Translations under genes and position numbers: made by a program
Origin: Firmicutes bacterium CAG:822
Lineage (GTDB): Bacteria; Bacillota_I; Bacilli_A; RF39; UBA660
NCBI GenBank assembly: GCA_000432855.1
Contig: HF990859.1
Coordinates: 1-39,242, forward strand
Direction: 5' to 3'
DNA length: 39,242 nt
Notes under the pieces: generated by a model
The model's database searches: none
What the model saw: the letters and a program-made list of their open reading frames with translations, nothing else
Told to the model about the DNA's origin: nothing
Shown here: piece by piece, positions 23,131 to 31,308 of the stretch
Layout of the letters: every line of letters begins with the position of its first letter
How positions within the stretch are numbered: the first letter of the stretch is position 1

Positions 23131-23658
23131 ATGAAAAAAACAGTTGTTTTACTTTTGATTATTGGAGTATTTTATGTGTTTATATCTGATACTTTAGCTA
23201 AAAATTTAACAATACCTGCTGATGCGATTAGAATAAGAATTATTCCTAATAGTAATTCGGCGTTTGATCAAGATATAAAATTAAAGGTTAAAGATAAGTT
23301 GGAAATTACAATGTACGATTTGCTTAAAGATGCGAAGAGTTCTGAAGAGGCAGAAGAGATAATTAAAAATAATTTAGAATTAGTAGATAAAGATGTTAAG
23401 AAAATTTTGAGTGAAGAAAATTATGATAAGGGTTATAAAATAAATTTTGGAGAAAATTATTTTCCAGAAAAAGAGTATAAAGGAGTTAAGTATGAGGCGG
23501 GTTATTATGAATCGTTGCTTGTTACTTTAGGTGAAGGTGAGGGTGATAATTGGTGGTGTGTTTTATTTCCACCTTTATGTTTAATCGAAGGAGAAGAAAA
23601 TACTGAGGTAGAATATAAATCTATTGTAATGGAATTATTAGAAAAATATTTGTCCTAA
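23131..23658 (+). CDS. spoIIR: Stage II sporulation protein R (SpoIIR)
   Basis: A 175-residue exported protein with an N-terminal membrane/signal segment (5-20). Family features: IRIRIIPNSNSAFDQDIKLK (residues 33-52), FPEKEY, AGYYESLLVTLGEGEG and the diagnostic NWWCVLFPPLC (140-150). In spore formers SpoIIR is made in the forespore under sigma-F, is exported to the intermembrane space and triggers SpoIIGA to process pro-sigma-E in the mother cell. Shorter at the C terminus than many homologues, but all conserved blocks are present. None of its sporulation partners is in the window, so whether the organism sporulates is open. Confidence 0.88.
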   Translation: MKKTVVLLLIIGVFYVFISDTLAKNLTIPADAIRIRIIPNSNSAFDQDIKLKVKDKLEITMYDLLKDAKSSEEAEEIIKNNLELVDKDVKKILSEENYDKGYKINFGENYFPEKEYKGVKYEAGYYESLLVTLGEGEGDNWWCVLFPPLCLIEGEENTEVEYKSIVMELLEKYLS

Positions 23659-23702
23659 TATAAAACTAGTACCATAAACTTTTAATAAGAGGTGAAGTTA
23701 TT

Positions 23703-24227
23703 ATGCTACTAGTTTTTTTAATGGCTATTAGTTTAAGTATGGATGCATTTTCTTTAGCTTTAGCTTATGGAACTTTAGGTATGAGTAATAAAGATAAAAT
23801 TATTTTATCTTTAGTTGTCGGTATATTTCATTTGATAATGCCACTTTTGGGAATGCTTGTGGGTGAGCTAATTTTATCTTTATTTAAATTTAATGCGGAT
23901 ATTGTCGTGGCGATTATTCTTTCTTTTATTGGAATTCAAATGATTGTATCTTCTTTTAAAAAAGATGAAGAGTTAAAGCCGTTAAAATTTAGTGAGTTTT
24001 TTCTTTTTGGTTTAGCTGTTAGTATTGATAGTTTTTCACTTGGCATAACTTTACCAAATATGGGAGTAAGTATGATAATTTCACCATTTATTTTTGCAAT
24101 TACCAGTGCTGCTTTTACATTTGCTGGCTTATTAATAGGTAATAAAATTGAAAAATTACTAGGAAAAATTGCAACAATAATTGGAGGCGTGATTTTGACG
24201 TTGATTGGTCTTGCTTTTGCAATATAA
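23703..24227 (+). CDS. MntP/YtaF-family membrane protein
   Basis: A 174-residue integral membrane protein with six hydrophobic segments made of two similar halves: SMDAFSLALAYG (D14) and SIDSFSLGITLPNMG (D109). This duplicated D-containing motif defines the MntP (manganese exporter) superfamily, which also includes the sporulation membrane protein YtaF. The spoIIR gene just upstream makes YtaF conceivable, but the length and motif are nearer MntP. I see no yybP-ykoY manganese riboswitch in the short upstream gap. Ribosome site AGAGGTGAAG. Confidence 0.8.
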   Translation: MLLVFLMAISLSMDAFSLALAYGTLGMSNKDKIILSLVVGIFHLIMPLLGMLVGELILSLFKFNADIVVAIILSFIGIQMIVSSFKKDEELKPLKFSEFFLFGLAVSIDSFSLGITLPNMGVSMIISPFIFAITSAAFTFAGLLIGNKIEKLLGKIATIIGGVILTLIGLAFAI

Positions 24228-24297
24228 TTGTCAAGAAAATGCAAAGATATTGGTAAATTTTAAAGAGTGTGTTAAAATAAATTGAAAGGTGATTGAT

Positions 24298-25548
24298 ATG
24301 GATAAAATTAAAGTTATTGGTAAACAAACTTTAAGTGGAAAAATATATATAAGTGGTTCTAAGAATAGTGTTGTTTCACTACTTCCGGCTGCGATACTTT
24401 CTGATGAGGTGGTTATAGAAAAGGTACCACATATTTCGGATGTGGTTAATTTAGAAGAAATTTTAAGATTTTTGAATGTTAAATTTTCTTTAGAGAGTGG
24501 AACGATTCATATTGATAGTACAGAGATGATTAACAAGCCAATTACTGAAGAATATTCTAGTAAACTTAGAGCATCTTATTATTTTATGGGAGCTATGCTT
24601 TCAAGGTTTAAAAAGGTAGAAATTAGCTTACCTGGAGGATGTCATATTGGGGCTAGACCAGTTAATTTTCATTTAAAAGGTTTTGAAAAATTAGGAGCTA
24701 AAGTTACAGTTAAAGATAATTTATATGTGATAGAAGCAGATAAATTAAAAGGAGCAACGATTGATTTACCTTTTCCTAGTGTTGGGGCGACAGTTAACAT
24801 TTTACTCGCATCTGTTCAGGCTGAGGGTACAACAATTATTAATAATGCAGCTAGTGAACCAGAAATTGGAAATTTGATAGAATTTTTAAATAGTATGGGT
24901 GCGAAAATAAAGGGAGCAGATACTAATCGATTAGAAATTATGGGAGTTAAAAAATTATCTGGTGGAAAAGTAAAGGTTATTCCCGATCGAATTGAAGCTG
25001 GAACTTATATTTTAGCTGGAGTTATGAATGGTAAGAATTTAGAAATATGTGATGTTAGACCTGAACATTTAACTAGTTTTTTTGAAAAGCTTAAAGAAAT
25101 GGGCTGCGATTTTAAAATAGATGGTGACAAGGTTATTACTAATAAAGTAGAACATTTGAAACCAGTTAATATTGAAACAGCAGTTTATCCTGGTTTTCCT
25201 ACTGATTTACAACAACCGATTACGACTTTGCTTTTACTTGCTGACGGTGAAAGTACGGTTAAAGAAACTATTTATGAAAATAGATTTCAAAATACGAAAT
25301 ATTTAAATGAGATGGGAGCACATATTGAAGTTAATGGCGATACAATTAAAGTATATGGACCAACATCTTTAACAGGAAAATTAGTTAGGACAAGTGATTT
25401 AAGAGCTGGGGCGGCTTTAGTTTTGGCGGCTTTAACAGCTGAAGGGGAAACGACTATTACCGATATAAAACATTTGCTTAGAGGTTATAGTGATTTAATT
25501 AAAAAGTTTACAAATGTTGGGGCTAAAATATGGCTCGAAGATGAATAA
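24298..25548 (+). CDS. murA: UDP-N-acetylglucosamine 1-carboxyvinyltransferase
   Basis: MurA (416 residues) transfers enolpyruvate from PEP to UDP-GlcNAc, the first committed step of peptidoglycan synthesis. SGSKNSVVSLLPAAIL gives K22 and N23; the catalytic Cys is C115 in LPGGCHIGARPV, the residue attacked by fosfomycin, so the enzyme should be sensitive; LRAGAALVLAAL near the end is also typical. Start at 24298 behind GAAAGGTGAT. Low-G+C bacteria often have two MurA paralogues; only one is in the window. Confidence 0.96.
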   Translation: MDKIKVIGKQTLSGKIYISGSKNSVVSLLPAAILSDEVVIEKVPHISDVVNLEEILRFLNVKFSLESGTIHIDSTEMINKPITEEYSSKLRASYYFMGAMLSRFKKVEISLPGGCHIGARPVNFHLKGFEKLGAKVTVKDNLYVIEADKLKGATIDLPFPSVGATVNILLASVQAEGTTIINNAASEPEIGNLIEFLNSMGAKIKGADTNRLEIMGVKKLSGGKVKVIPDRIEAGTYILAGVMNGKNLEICDVRPEHLTSFFEKLKEMGCDFKIDGDKVITNKVEHLKPVNIETAVYPGFPTDLQQPITTLLLLADGESTVKETIYENRFQNTKYLNEMGAHIEVNGDTIKVYGPTSLTGKLVRTSDLRAGAALVLAALTAEGETTITDIKHLLRGYSDLIKKFTNVGAKIWLEDE

Positions 25549-25571
25549 ATAAATTTGTAATTAATATAGTT

Positions 25572-25598
25572 AAAGTAGATTAATATCTACTTTTTATT
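25572..25598 (+). terminator. Intrinsic terminator after murA
   Basis: Perfect nine-base-pair stem AAAGTAGAT / ATCTACTTT, TAAT loop, T-rich tail. Confidence 0.85.
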
Positions 25599-25610
25599 GT
25601 GAGGGATTTT

Positions 25611-26297
25611 ATGAAGAAAATATTAATTATAGGTTTAGTTTTGCTTTCGATTTTTTTGATTTATTTAGCTAATATGGATAAAAAGGTTTATTATGTAGCT
25701 TTAGGAGATTCTTTAGAAAGGGTGTATTTGGATAATGGAGAAGTTTATGGTTATTCACATTATATTAAGAAATTTTTAAAGGATAAGGATTTATTGGAGC
25801 GTTATTCTGATGATTTTGCGAAAGTAGATACGCGAAGTACTGATATAATTAGCGATATTAATGAAAATAAAAAAGTGACGACAGCTAAAGGCAGTTTTAG
25901 CTTAAAAAATGCTTTGATTAAAGCAGATTTAGTCACTTTAAATATTAGTAATGAGGATGTTTATGAAAAACTTAGGGATTCTAATATTGTATATAATGAG
26001 ATATACGATTATATTGATGATTTGGCTTATGATTTGGATAATTTATTTAGTTTGATGAGGGAATATTGTAAGGAAGATATTGTCTTTATTGGGGCTTATA
26101 ATCCGTTTACCGAAAGTGATAATGAAAATATAAGTGATATCTTAGATTATTTGAATAAAAAATATAAAGATGTATGTGCGGAATATGATGTGATATATGT
26201 TGATATAAGTGATGTTAATGTGATTTCGGAGAATACTTTAAAAGAAATTGGGAATAAAGTGGTTATAAATATGAGTAAAAATTTGTTTGAGACTTGA
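25611..26297 (+). CDS. Exported SGNH/GDSL-like protein with degenerate active site
   Basis: A 228-residue protein with an N-terminal membrane/signal segment (3-20). YYVALGDSLERV (GDS at 32-34) is block I of SGNH hydrolases and GYSHYIKKFL the usual following helix. Block III, normally GGND, reads NISNED (111-116), and no DxxH block V is visible near the C terminus (YVDISDVNVI...). So the fold is likely but catalysis is doubtful. Start at 25611 after GTGAGGGA, rather than the in-frame GTG that forms part of that site. Single gene between the murA terminator and rpmE. Confidence 0.65.
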   Translation: MKKILIIGLVLLSIFLIYLANMDKKVYYVALGDSLERVYLDNGEVYGYSHYIKKFLKDKDLLERYSDDFAKVDTRSTDIISDINENKKVTTAKGSFSLKNALIKADLVTLNISNEDVYEKLRDSNIVYNEIYDYIDDLAYDLDNLFSLMREYCKEDIVFIGAYNPFTESDNENISDILDYLNKKYKDVCAEYDVIYVDISDVNVISENTLKEIGNKVVINMSKNLFET

Positions 26298-26341
26298 TTT
26301 TTATTAATTTGTTTGCTAGAATATACTTGCATTAAATTTCT

Positions 26342-26371
26342 ATGACTTGTTTTAGTCATGGCGGAAGGAGA
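26342..26371 (+). promoter_or_regulatory. Short hairpin leader and ribosome site of rpmE
   Basis: ATGACT / AGTCAT hairpin (26342-26347 with 26354-26359), three bases before GGAAGGAGA (26363-26371). Short hairpin leaders that bind L31 are known before rpmE in several phyla; this one is a candidate only. Confidence 0.4.
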
Positions 26372-26378
26372 GATAAGT

Positions 26379-26591
26379 ATGAAAAAAGGCATTCATCCTG
26401 AATATATGGATACCAAAGTAACTTGTGCTTGTGGTAATACATTCACAGTTAGATCTAACAAGCCTGAACTAGAAATAGAGGTTTGTGATAAATGTCATCC
26501 ATTTTTTACTGGTAAACAAGGAACAGTTAAGAAAGCTGGTCAAGTTGAAAAATTCAATAAAAAATATGGATTTACTACAGAAGCTAAATAA
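26379..26591 (+). CDS. rpmE: 50S ribosomal protein L31
   Basis: A 70-residue L31 of the zinc-containing type: CACGN (C16, C18) and CDKC (C37, C40), followed by HPFFTGKQ. Start MKKGIHPEY is the conserved N terminus; an upstream in-frame ATG would add seven non-conserved residues encoded by the ribosome site and is excluded. Sits on its own, convergent with gpsA. Confidence 0.95.
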   Translation: MKKGIHPEYMDTKVTCACGNTFTVRSNKPELEIEVCDKCHPFFTGKQGTVKKAGQVEKFNKKYGFTTEAK

Positions 26592-26593
26592 TT

Positions 26594-26632
26594 GGCTTTT
26601 TTTTATTATAAAAAAAGCCTTTTATGGCTTTT
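26594..26632. terminator. Overlapping terminators of convergent rpmE and gpsA
   Basis: GGCTTTTTTT / AAAAAAAGCC forms one hairpin (26594-26619). AAAAGCC / GGCTTTT (26613-26632) forms a second that, on the - strand, is followed by a T tract. The two share an arm, so only one can form at a time. Confidence 0.7.
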
Positions 26633-27593
26633 GAATTAAGAAATTAATTAGTTCTTCGGGATTTTTGTTTTGATAAATAATTTGTTCCATAAGGTTTATA
26701 ATCGGCATATCAACATCTTTGTTTGTAACTAGTTCACTGATTGATTTTAAGGTATATAATCCTTCAATGGTAGTATTTTTGATGTAATTATTGATTTCTT
26801 CTTTAGAAGCTTTAGAGCCAATTAAATAACCAAAAGAATAATTACGGCTTTTTGAAGAAGTGGCAGTTAGTAATAAGTCACCAAATCCCGCATATGATAA
26901 GACGGTTGAACCATCGCCACCTAAACCTTTAATTAAAGCTTTGATATCATGAAGAGATTCAGTTATTAACATAGCAGATGTTGATTCTGGCATACCGAGT
27001 CCGGCTAAAATACCAGAAGCAATAGCTATAATATTTTTAACTGATCCGCATAATTCAGTTCCAATAATGTCGTGACTTTTTCTCAATTTAAAATGATTGT
27101 TGACTAATGCTTTAAAAGTTAGTTCAATGGTTTCTTTATCTTGACAAGCTAAAGTTAAACCAACTGGATAATTATTAGCAATGTCAATAGCAAATGATGG
27201 GCCTGATATGATAGCAATTTTTTCAGTTTTTAAAATGTTTTTAACGACATCATAAACAAATAAGTGGGTATCTTGTTCGATACCTTTGGTTGCTATACAA
27301 ATTGGTGTATCTTCATAATATTTTTTTACTTTTTTGATTGATGAAGATAAAAAAGCTGTTGGAATAGCAATAACGATTAAACTTGTTTTATTTAATGATT
27401 GTTCTAAATCATTCGTTATTTTTATTGTGTTATTTATTTCAATGTTTGGAAGTTTTGGGGAAGTCCTAGTTTCGGTTAGTTCTTTAACTTCTTTTTCGAA
27501 TGGAGTCCATATTACGACTTCATTTTTATTTTCATTTAAAATTCCGGCAAGAGCGCATCCGTATGCGCCAGCGCCTAATACTGTTACTTTCAA
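26622..27593 (-). CDS. gpsA: Glycerol-3-phosphate dehydrogenase [NAD(P)+]
   Basis: GpsA (323 residues) reduces dihydroxyacetone phosphate to sn-glycerol 3-phosphate for phospholipid synthesis. Rossmann loop VLGAGAYGCALA at the N terminus, CIATKGIEQDT, ISGPSFAIDIA, LCGSVKNIIAIASGI with the catalytic Lys, and SRNYSFGYLIG. The start is taken as TTG at 27593, four bases after AGGTGAT, which is the spacing used by many genes here; the alternative GTG at 27602 overlaps that site. Its stop codon lies inside the terminator hairpin. Confidence 0.95.
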   Translation of the reverse strand: MKVTVLGAGAYGCALAGILNENKNEVVIWTPFEKEVKELTETRTSPKLPNIEINNTIKITNDLEQSLNKTSLIVIAIPTAFLSSSIKKVKKYYEDTPICIATKGIEQDTHLFVYDVVKNILKTEKIAIISGPSFAIDIANNYPVGLTLACQDKETIELTFKALVNNHFKLRKSHDIIGTELCGSVKNIIAIASGILAGLGMPESTSAMLITESLHDIKALIKGLGGDGSTVLSYAGFGDLLLTATSSKSRNYSFGYLIGSKASKEEINNYIKNTTIEGLYTLKSISELVTNKDVDMPIINLMEQIIYQNKNPEELINFLIQKP

Positions 27594-27673
27594 TTTAATC
27601 ACCTATTTAATTTTATCATTTATGTTTGAATAAGTAAAATGTTTATTAGCTCTTTTAAAAAAGGTATGGTTCG

Positions 27674-27682
27674 TGGTATAAT
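27674..27682 (+). promoter_or_regulatory. Extended -10 promoter of the phasin-like/UbiB operon
   Basis: TGG-TATAAT, with the -10 box at 27677-27682, followed by GGAAGGTGAT before the start codon. Confidence 0.6.
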
Positions 27683-27708
27683 TTATATAATAAGGAAGGT
27701 GATATTAT

Positions 27709-28014
27709 ATGAAAGAAACTTTAGAAAATGTTATGCTTATGGGACTTGGTGCAATGGTGATGACTAGTGAAAAGGCTAAAGACTTAAAAGAAGAATTATT
27801 ACAAAAAGGTGAGGAAGCTTATAAGCAAGGACAAGCTTTGAATGAAGAGTTAAAACACAACATTAAAGAAAAAATGAAAGATAATATTACAGTAACAGTT
27901 GAAAAGGCTGATTTAACAAAAGAAGAGTTAGCTGATAAAATTAATGAACTTAGTGAAGAAGATAAAAAAGAAATTTTAAAATTATTAAAGGCTAATAAGA
28001 AAAAAGATGCTTAG
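27709..28014 (+). CDS. Phasin-like small coiled-coil protein
   Basis: A 101-residue protein: a short hydrophobic N-terminal stretch (MLMGLGAMVMTSEKAKDLKE) followed by charged helices rich in Lys and Glu. It resembles small 'phasin family' proteins found just before UbiB/AarF kinases in Bacillota; no polyhydroxyalkanoate role is implied. Its end overlaps the next gene by eight bases, so a functional link with the kinase is likely. Confidence 0.65.
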   Translation: MKETLENVMLMGLGAMVMTSEKAKDLKEELLQKGEEAYKQGQALNEELKHNIKEKMKDNITVTVEKADLTKEELADKINELSEEDKKEILKLLKANKKKDA

Positions 28015-29572
28015 TGGTAAAGAGCGATTATTAGAAATTGTTCGCATTATAAAAAAATATGATTTGATAAAACATGCGACACCTCAAAATTTACGTTTAG
28101 CAATTGAAGAGGCAGGACCTACTTTTATAAAGCTTGGACAAATATTAGCTTCACGTGATGATGTAATTCCTAAAGAATATTGTGATGAACTTTCACATTT
28201 AAGAAATCAAGTAAAACCAATGCCATATGAAAAGGTTTTAGAAATATTAGATAGAGAATATGATGGGAAAGCAAGTGAAATATTTGCGAGTATAGAAGAG
28301 GTTCCTATTGGATCGGCTTCGATTGCTGAAGTGCATAAAGCTGTTTTAACTAATGGTCAAGAAGTAGTTATAAAAATTCAACGAGATAACATATATGAAC
28401 TTATGGCTATGGATGTAAGGTTACTCAAAAAAATTATCGATATATTGCAAATAGACAAAATATTTAATTCAGTTTTCAATTTTAAAGATATTATTGATGA
28501 GATGTTTGAAACAGCTAAAGAAGAGATGAATTTCTTAATTGAAGCTTCACATACAGAAGAGTTCTATGAAAAAAACAAAGATATTTTATATATACGTTCA
28601 CCAAAAGTATATAGAGAATATACAACTAGTAAATCACTTGTAATGGAATATATGGATGGCATTAGAATAAACGATTTTGCTACTTTAGAAAAACATGGTT
28701 ACGATAGAGATGAGATTGGGAAAAAATTAGCAGCCAATTACATAAAGCAAGCTTTAGACGATGGGTATTTTCATGCTGACCCACATGTTGAAAATCTAAA
28801 AATTAAAGATGGTAAAATTATATATTTAGATTTTGGAATGATGGGAAGACTATCTAAGAGGGATCGTGAACTTTTGAGTAAGTGCATTATAGCCATTATA
28901 AATGATGATGTGACAGAAGTTTCTCATATATTACTCGCGTTTGGAAAAACGAGAGGCAATATCGATCATATGACTTTGAAAAATGATATTACTAAGGTTT
29001 TAAATAAAAATAAAAGTCAGGATATTTCAAATATTGATATAAAAGACTTTATGAATGATTTTTTAGCGATGCTGTCAAACAATCATATTAGTCTTCCAAA
29101 AGATGTCACAATGCTTATGCGTGGAATTATTGTTTTGGAAGGGGTACTTAGAAGTGTTAGTCCAAGTATTAATTTGATGCAGATACTTAGTACGCACATT
29201 AAACCTGGAAATATATTTGATAGTGATAAGGCTAAAAAATTTGTTCAAAAGGCGGCTCAAAGTGGAACTGATTTAGTATATTTACCTAATGAGATGCTTT
29301 CATTTTTGAAGGGAATAAATAGTGGTGAACTTAGATTTAATATTGAACTTAATGACTCAAAACATCAGATGAGAAATTTAGAACAGTTAGTTCATCTGTG
29401 TATGATTACGATTTTAGATGTGGCGTATATTCTTGGAACAAGTTTGATTGTTATGCAGGGTAATGATGATTTGCCATTTATATTTTATATTTATTTAATA
29501 TTTGGCGGTATTTGTACGGTGTGGATTTTTTATAAACTTTTTACAAGTAAAATAAGAAATAGGAGAAGATAA
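28007..29572 (+). CDS. UbiB/AarF/ADCK-family atypical kinase
   Basis: A 521-residue protein kinase-like ATPase. Family marks: AGPTFIKLGQILASR (the KxGQ motif at 42-45), a conserved Ala-rich loop IGSASIAEVHKA, the Lys of VVIKIQRD, HADPHVEN (256-263) as catalytic loop, and YLDFGMMG (D275) as the metal site. Two membrane helices lie at the C terminus (about 462-515). Relatives support ubiquinone synthesis or handle membrane lipids; with no quinone genes here the substrate is unknown. It lacks an obvious ribosome site and is probably translated by coupling to the phasin-like gene. Confidence 0.92.
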   Translation: MLSGKERLLEIVRIIKKYDLIKHATPQNLRLAIEEAGPTFIKLGQILASRDDVIPKEYCDELSHLRNQVKPMPYEKVLEILDREYDGKASEIFASIEEVPIGSASIAEVHKAVLTNGQEVVIKIQRDNIYELMAMDVRLLKKIIDILQIDKIFNSVFNFKDIIDEMFETAKEEMNFLIEASHTEEFYEKNKDILYIRSPKVYREYTTSKSLVMEYMDGIRINDFATLEKHGYDRDEIGKKLAANYIKQALDDGYFHADPHVENLKIKDGKIIYLDFGMMGRLSKRDRELLSKCIIAIINDDVTEVSHILLAFGKTRGNIDHMTLKNDITKVLNKNKSQDISNIDIKDFMNDFLAMLSNNHISLPKDVTMLMRGIIVLEGVLRSVSPSINLMQILSTHIKPGNIFDSDKAKKFVQKAAQSGTDLVYLPNEMLSFLKGINSGELRFNIELNDSKHQMRNLEQLVHLCMITILDVAYILGTSLIVMQGNDDLPFIFYIYLIFGGICTVWIFYKLFTSKIRNRRR

Positions 29573-29573
29573 T

Positions 29574-30380
29574 ATGAATGAATACGAATATGAACCAAAT
29601 CCAATGCTTCAAAATATAGTTAAGCAGCCCAAAAAAACTAATAAATTAGTTATAATTTTGTCGGTAGTTATTGCTGTACTTATTTTAATTATTATTTTAA
29701 TGATGGCTTTTGGTGGGCCTGATGTGGTTGTCACAGAAACTGAAAGATTGCAAAGCTTAGATGAAGTAGCTGTAGAACTAGAATATTTTATCGATGAAAA
29801 TAAACTTGATGTTTTAGATGCTTATGGTTACGATGATTTAACAAGAGTTGCAATTAACAAAATCTGTACAGGTGTTTACAACTGTGAACAAATTGATGGT
29901 GTAGAAGTAGAAAAATATATCAATAATATCTTTGACAAAGAAGTAACTTTTTCGGATGTAAACTGTGAACTTAACGATGGAGTACTTTACACTTACAATA
30001 GTGAAAATAATACGTTTGTGTGGAATAACAATCATACTGGGCATGGTGGTGTTGGGACAGAACCAATTTATACTAAGGTAAATAGTATTAAAAGAGATGG
30101 TGATAAAATAAAATTAGTGCTTAATAAACTTTATTATAACCCTTTACAAAGTGATTATATTACAACCGATCCACTTGGAATTAATAGAGTTTATAATGCT
30201 AATGATTATATGCATACAACTGAAAATGGAGAAGATATCGATTTAACAAAATTATCAGCTAATTATGAAAATAATTTTGATAATCTTAAAAATATTGGTA
30301 CAAGATATAGTTATACGTTTGCGAAAAAAGATGGTCATTATGTTTTAGAAGATTATGATGTTATAAGTGCTGAAGACTAA
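29574..30380 (+). CDS. Hypothetical single-pass membrane protein
   Basis: A 268-residue protein, not recognised. A 22-residue N-terminal cytoplasmic part (EYEPNPMLQNIVKQPKKTNK) is followed by one membrane helix (about 25-46) and an outer domain with a Cys pair (ICTGVYNCEQ) and a third Cys (DVNCELNDG) that could form a disulfide. It starts one base after the kinase gene behind AGGAGAAG, so it belongs to that operon. Similar architecture is common among uncharacterised surface proteins of this lineage. Confidence 0.7.
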   Translation: MNEYEYEPNPMLQNIVKQPKKTNKLVIILSVVIAVLILIIILMMAFGGPDVVVTETERLQSLDEVAVELEYFIDENKLDVLDAYGYDDLTRVAINKICTGVYNCEQIDGVEVEKYINNIFDKEVTFSDVNCELNDGVLYTYNSENNTFVWNNNHTGHGGVGTEPIYTKVNSIKRDGDKIKLVLNKLYYNPLQSDYITTDPLGINRVYNANDYMHTTENGEDIDLTKLSANYENNFDNLKNIGTRYSYTFAKKDGHYVLEDYDVISAED

Positions 30381-30442
30381 TAATTGCTTTAATTAGTAAT
30401 TCTTTTTTAAAATTTTATTATAGATTGTAAAGGTGTTATTTT

Positions 30443-31063
30443 ATGTATAGATTTAAATTTTATTATAAGGATGGAACTAATGAGATTAGTAGTTTTGGTT
30501 TGGAAAACCCAGAAAATTTGTATTACGATTTTGATGGTTTAATCGATTGGAATGAATATTATTCGTTTGATGAATTAAAACCAACAACTCATGAAGTATT
30601 AGAAGTCGCCATGCGAGCTTATAAAGGTTTTTATAAGGACTTTGATCGCATTGAAATAATAAATGATGTAAATAATGAAGTGATAGATTATATTAATGAA
30701 GGCGATTTAATTCATATAAATTTAAAGCGACAAAAAATTATACAAGAACTAGCAAAAGAGGAGCTAAAAGAAAAAAACAGAAAAAAAGAGCCAGTTGAAT
30801 TAAATTATAGTTTTAAAGTATATTATAAAGATGGCTCTAGTGAAATAAAAGGAAGTGCGATTAATATTAATTCACTTTTATATTGTTTGGATGAATATTT
30901 AGATAATGAGATTTATGATTTAAAAGACAATATGAGTACTGGCGATATTTTGAGGGTAGCAGCAGATTTGTATGGTAAGAAATTTAATTGTTGTCTTGTT
31001 GAAATTATCAATAATAAAACAAAAGAGGTTATAGACTATATAGATGTAGATACGAATAAGTAA
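30443..31063 (+). CDS. Hypothetical protein with an internal duplication
   Basis: A 206-residue soluble protein of two similar halves: YRFKFYYKDGTNEISSF ... EIINDVNNEVIDYI (residues 2-83) and YSFKVYYKDGSSEIKGS ... EIINNKTKEVIDYI (about 119-201), joined by a Lys/Glu-rich linker. Each half has a beta-hairpin-like start and the shared end EIIN-x(3-5)-EVIDYI. I do not recognise the unit. Ribosome site AAAGGTGTT; a strong terminator follows. Confidence 0.7.
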   Translation: MYRFKFYYKDGTNEISSFGLENPENLYYDFDGLIDWNEYYSFDELKPTTHEVLEVAMRAYKGFYKDFDRIEIINDVNNEVIDYINEGDLIHINLKRQKIIQELAKEELKEKNRKKEPVELNYSFKVYYKDGSSEIKGSAININSLLYCLDEYLDNEIYDLKDNMSTGDILRVAADLYGKKFNCCLVEIINNKTKEVIDYIDVDTNK

Positions 31064-31093
31064 TTTAAATTTAAAAGTATAGGTTTTGATTTG

Positions 31094-31122
31094 GTAAACA
31101 TTTATTTGTGTTTACTTTTTTT
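31094..31122 (+). terminator. Intrinsic terminator before the S10 operon
   Basis: Stem GTAAACA / TGTTTAC, eight-base loop, seven Ts. Confidence 0.85.
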
Positions 31123-31145
31123 GTTAAAAATATTCTAAAAAAGTA

Positions 31146-31174
31146 TTGATTTTCATAGAAAGATAGTGTATACT
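31146..31174 (+). promoter_or_regulatory. Promoter of the S10 ribosomal protein operon
   Basis: TTGATT (31146-31151), 17-base spacer, TATACT (31169-31174), giving a transcript with about 128 bases of leader before rpsJ. Confidence 0.8.
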
Positions 31175-31180
31175 GTTGAA

Positions 31181-31300
31181 TGTGTGGCATGCTTAGATGT
31201 GTGAGGTTGCCGATACACCAGGTTAAGTTGTAAAACAATTTAATCTTTAAGTCGGGTTTTTACACGGAGCAAGTCTATACTAGATATAGGCGAGAGGAGG
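31181..31300 (+). ncRNA. Structured leader of the S10 operon mRNA
   Basis: The leader is richer in G+C than the surrounding gaps and can fold: a closing GTGT/ACAC pair (31182-31185 with 31262-31265), a small GTGT/ACAC hairpin around GAGGTTGCC (31199-31218), an 11-base-pair hairpin with an AAA loop (31221-31245), and GTCTATA/TATAGGC (31273-31291) next to the AGGAGG site. The blocks GTGTGAGGTTGC and ACACGGAGCAAGTCTA look like the S10-operon leader shared by other Bacillota, from memory. It probably binds a ribosomal protein (L4 is the classic one in enterobacteria) for feedback control. Confidence 0.65.
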
Positions 31301-31308
31301 ATACAATA

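Noticed and set aside
23659..23702. yybP-ykoY manganese riboswitch before the MntP-like gene
   Set aside because: The gap is only 44 bases and has no matching stem structure.
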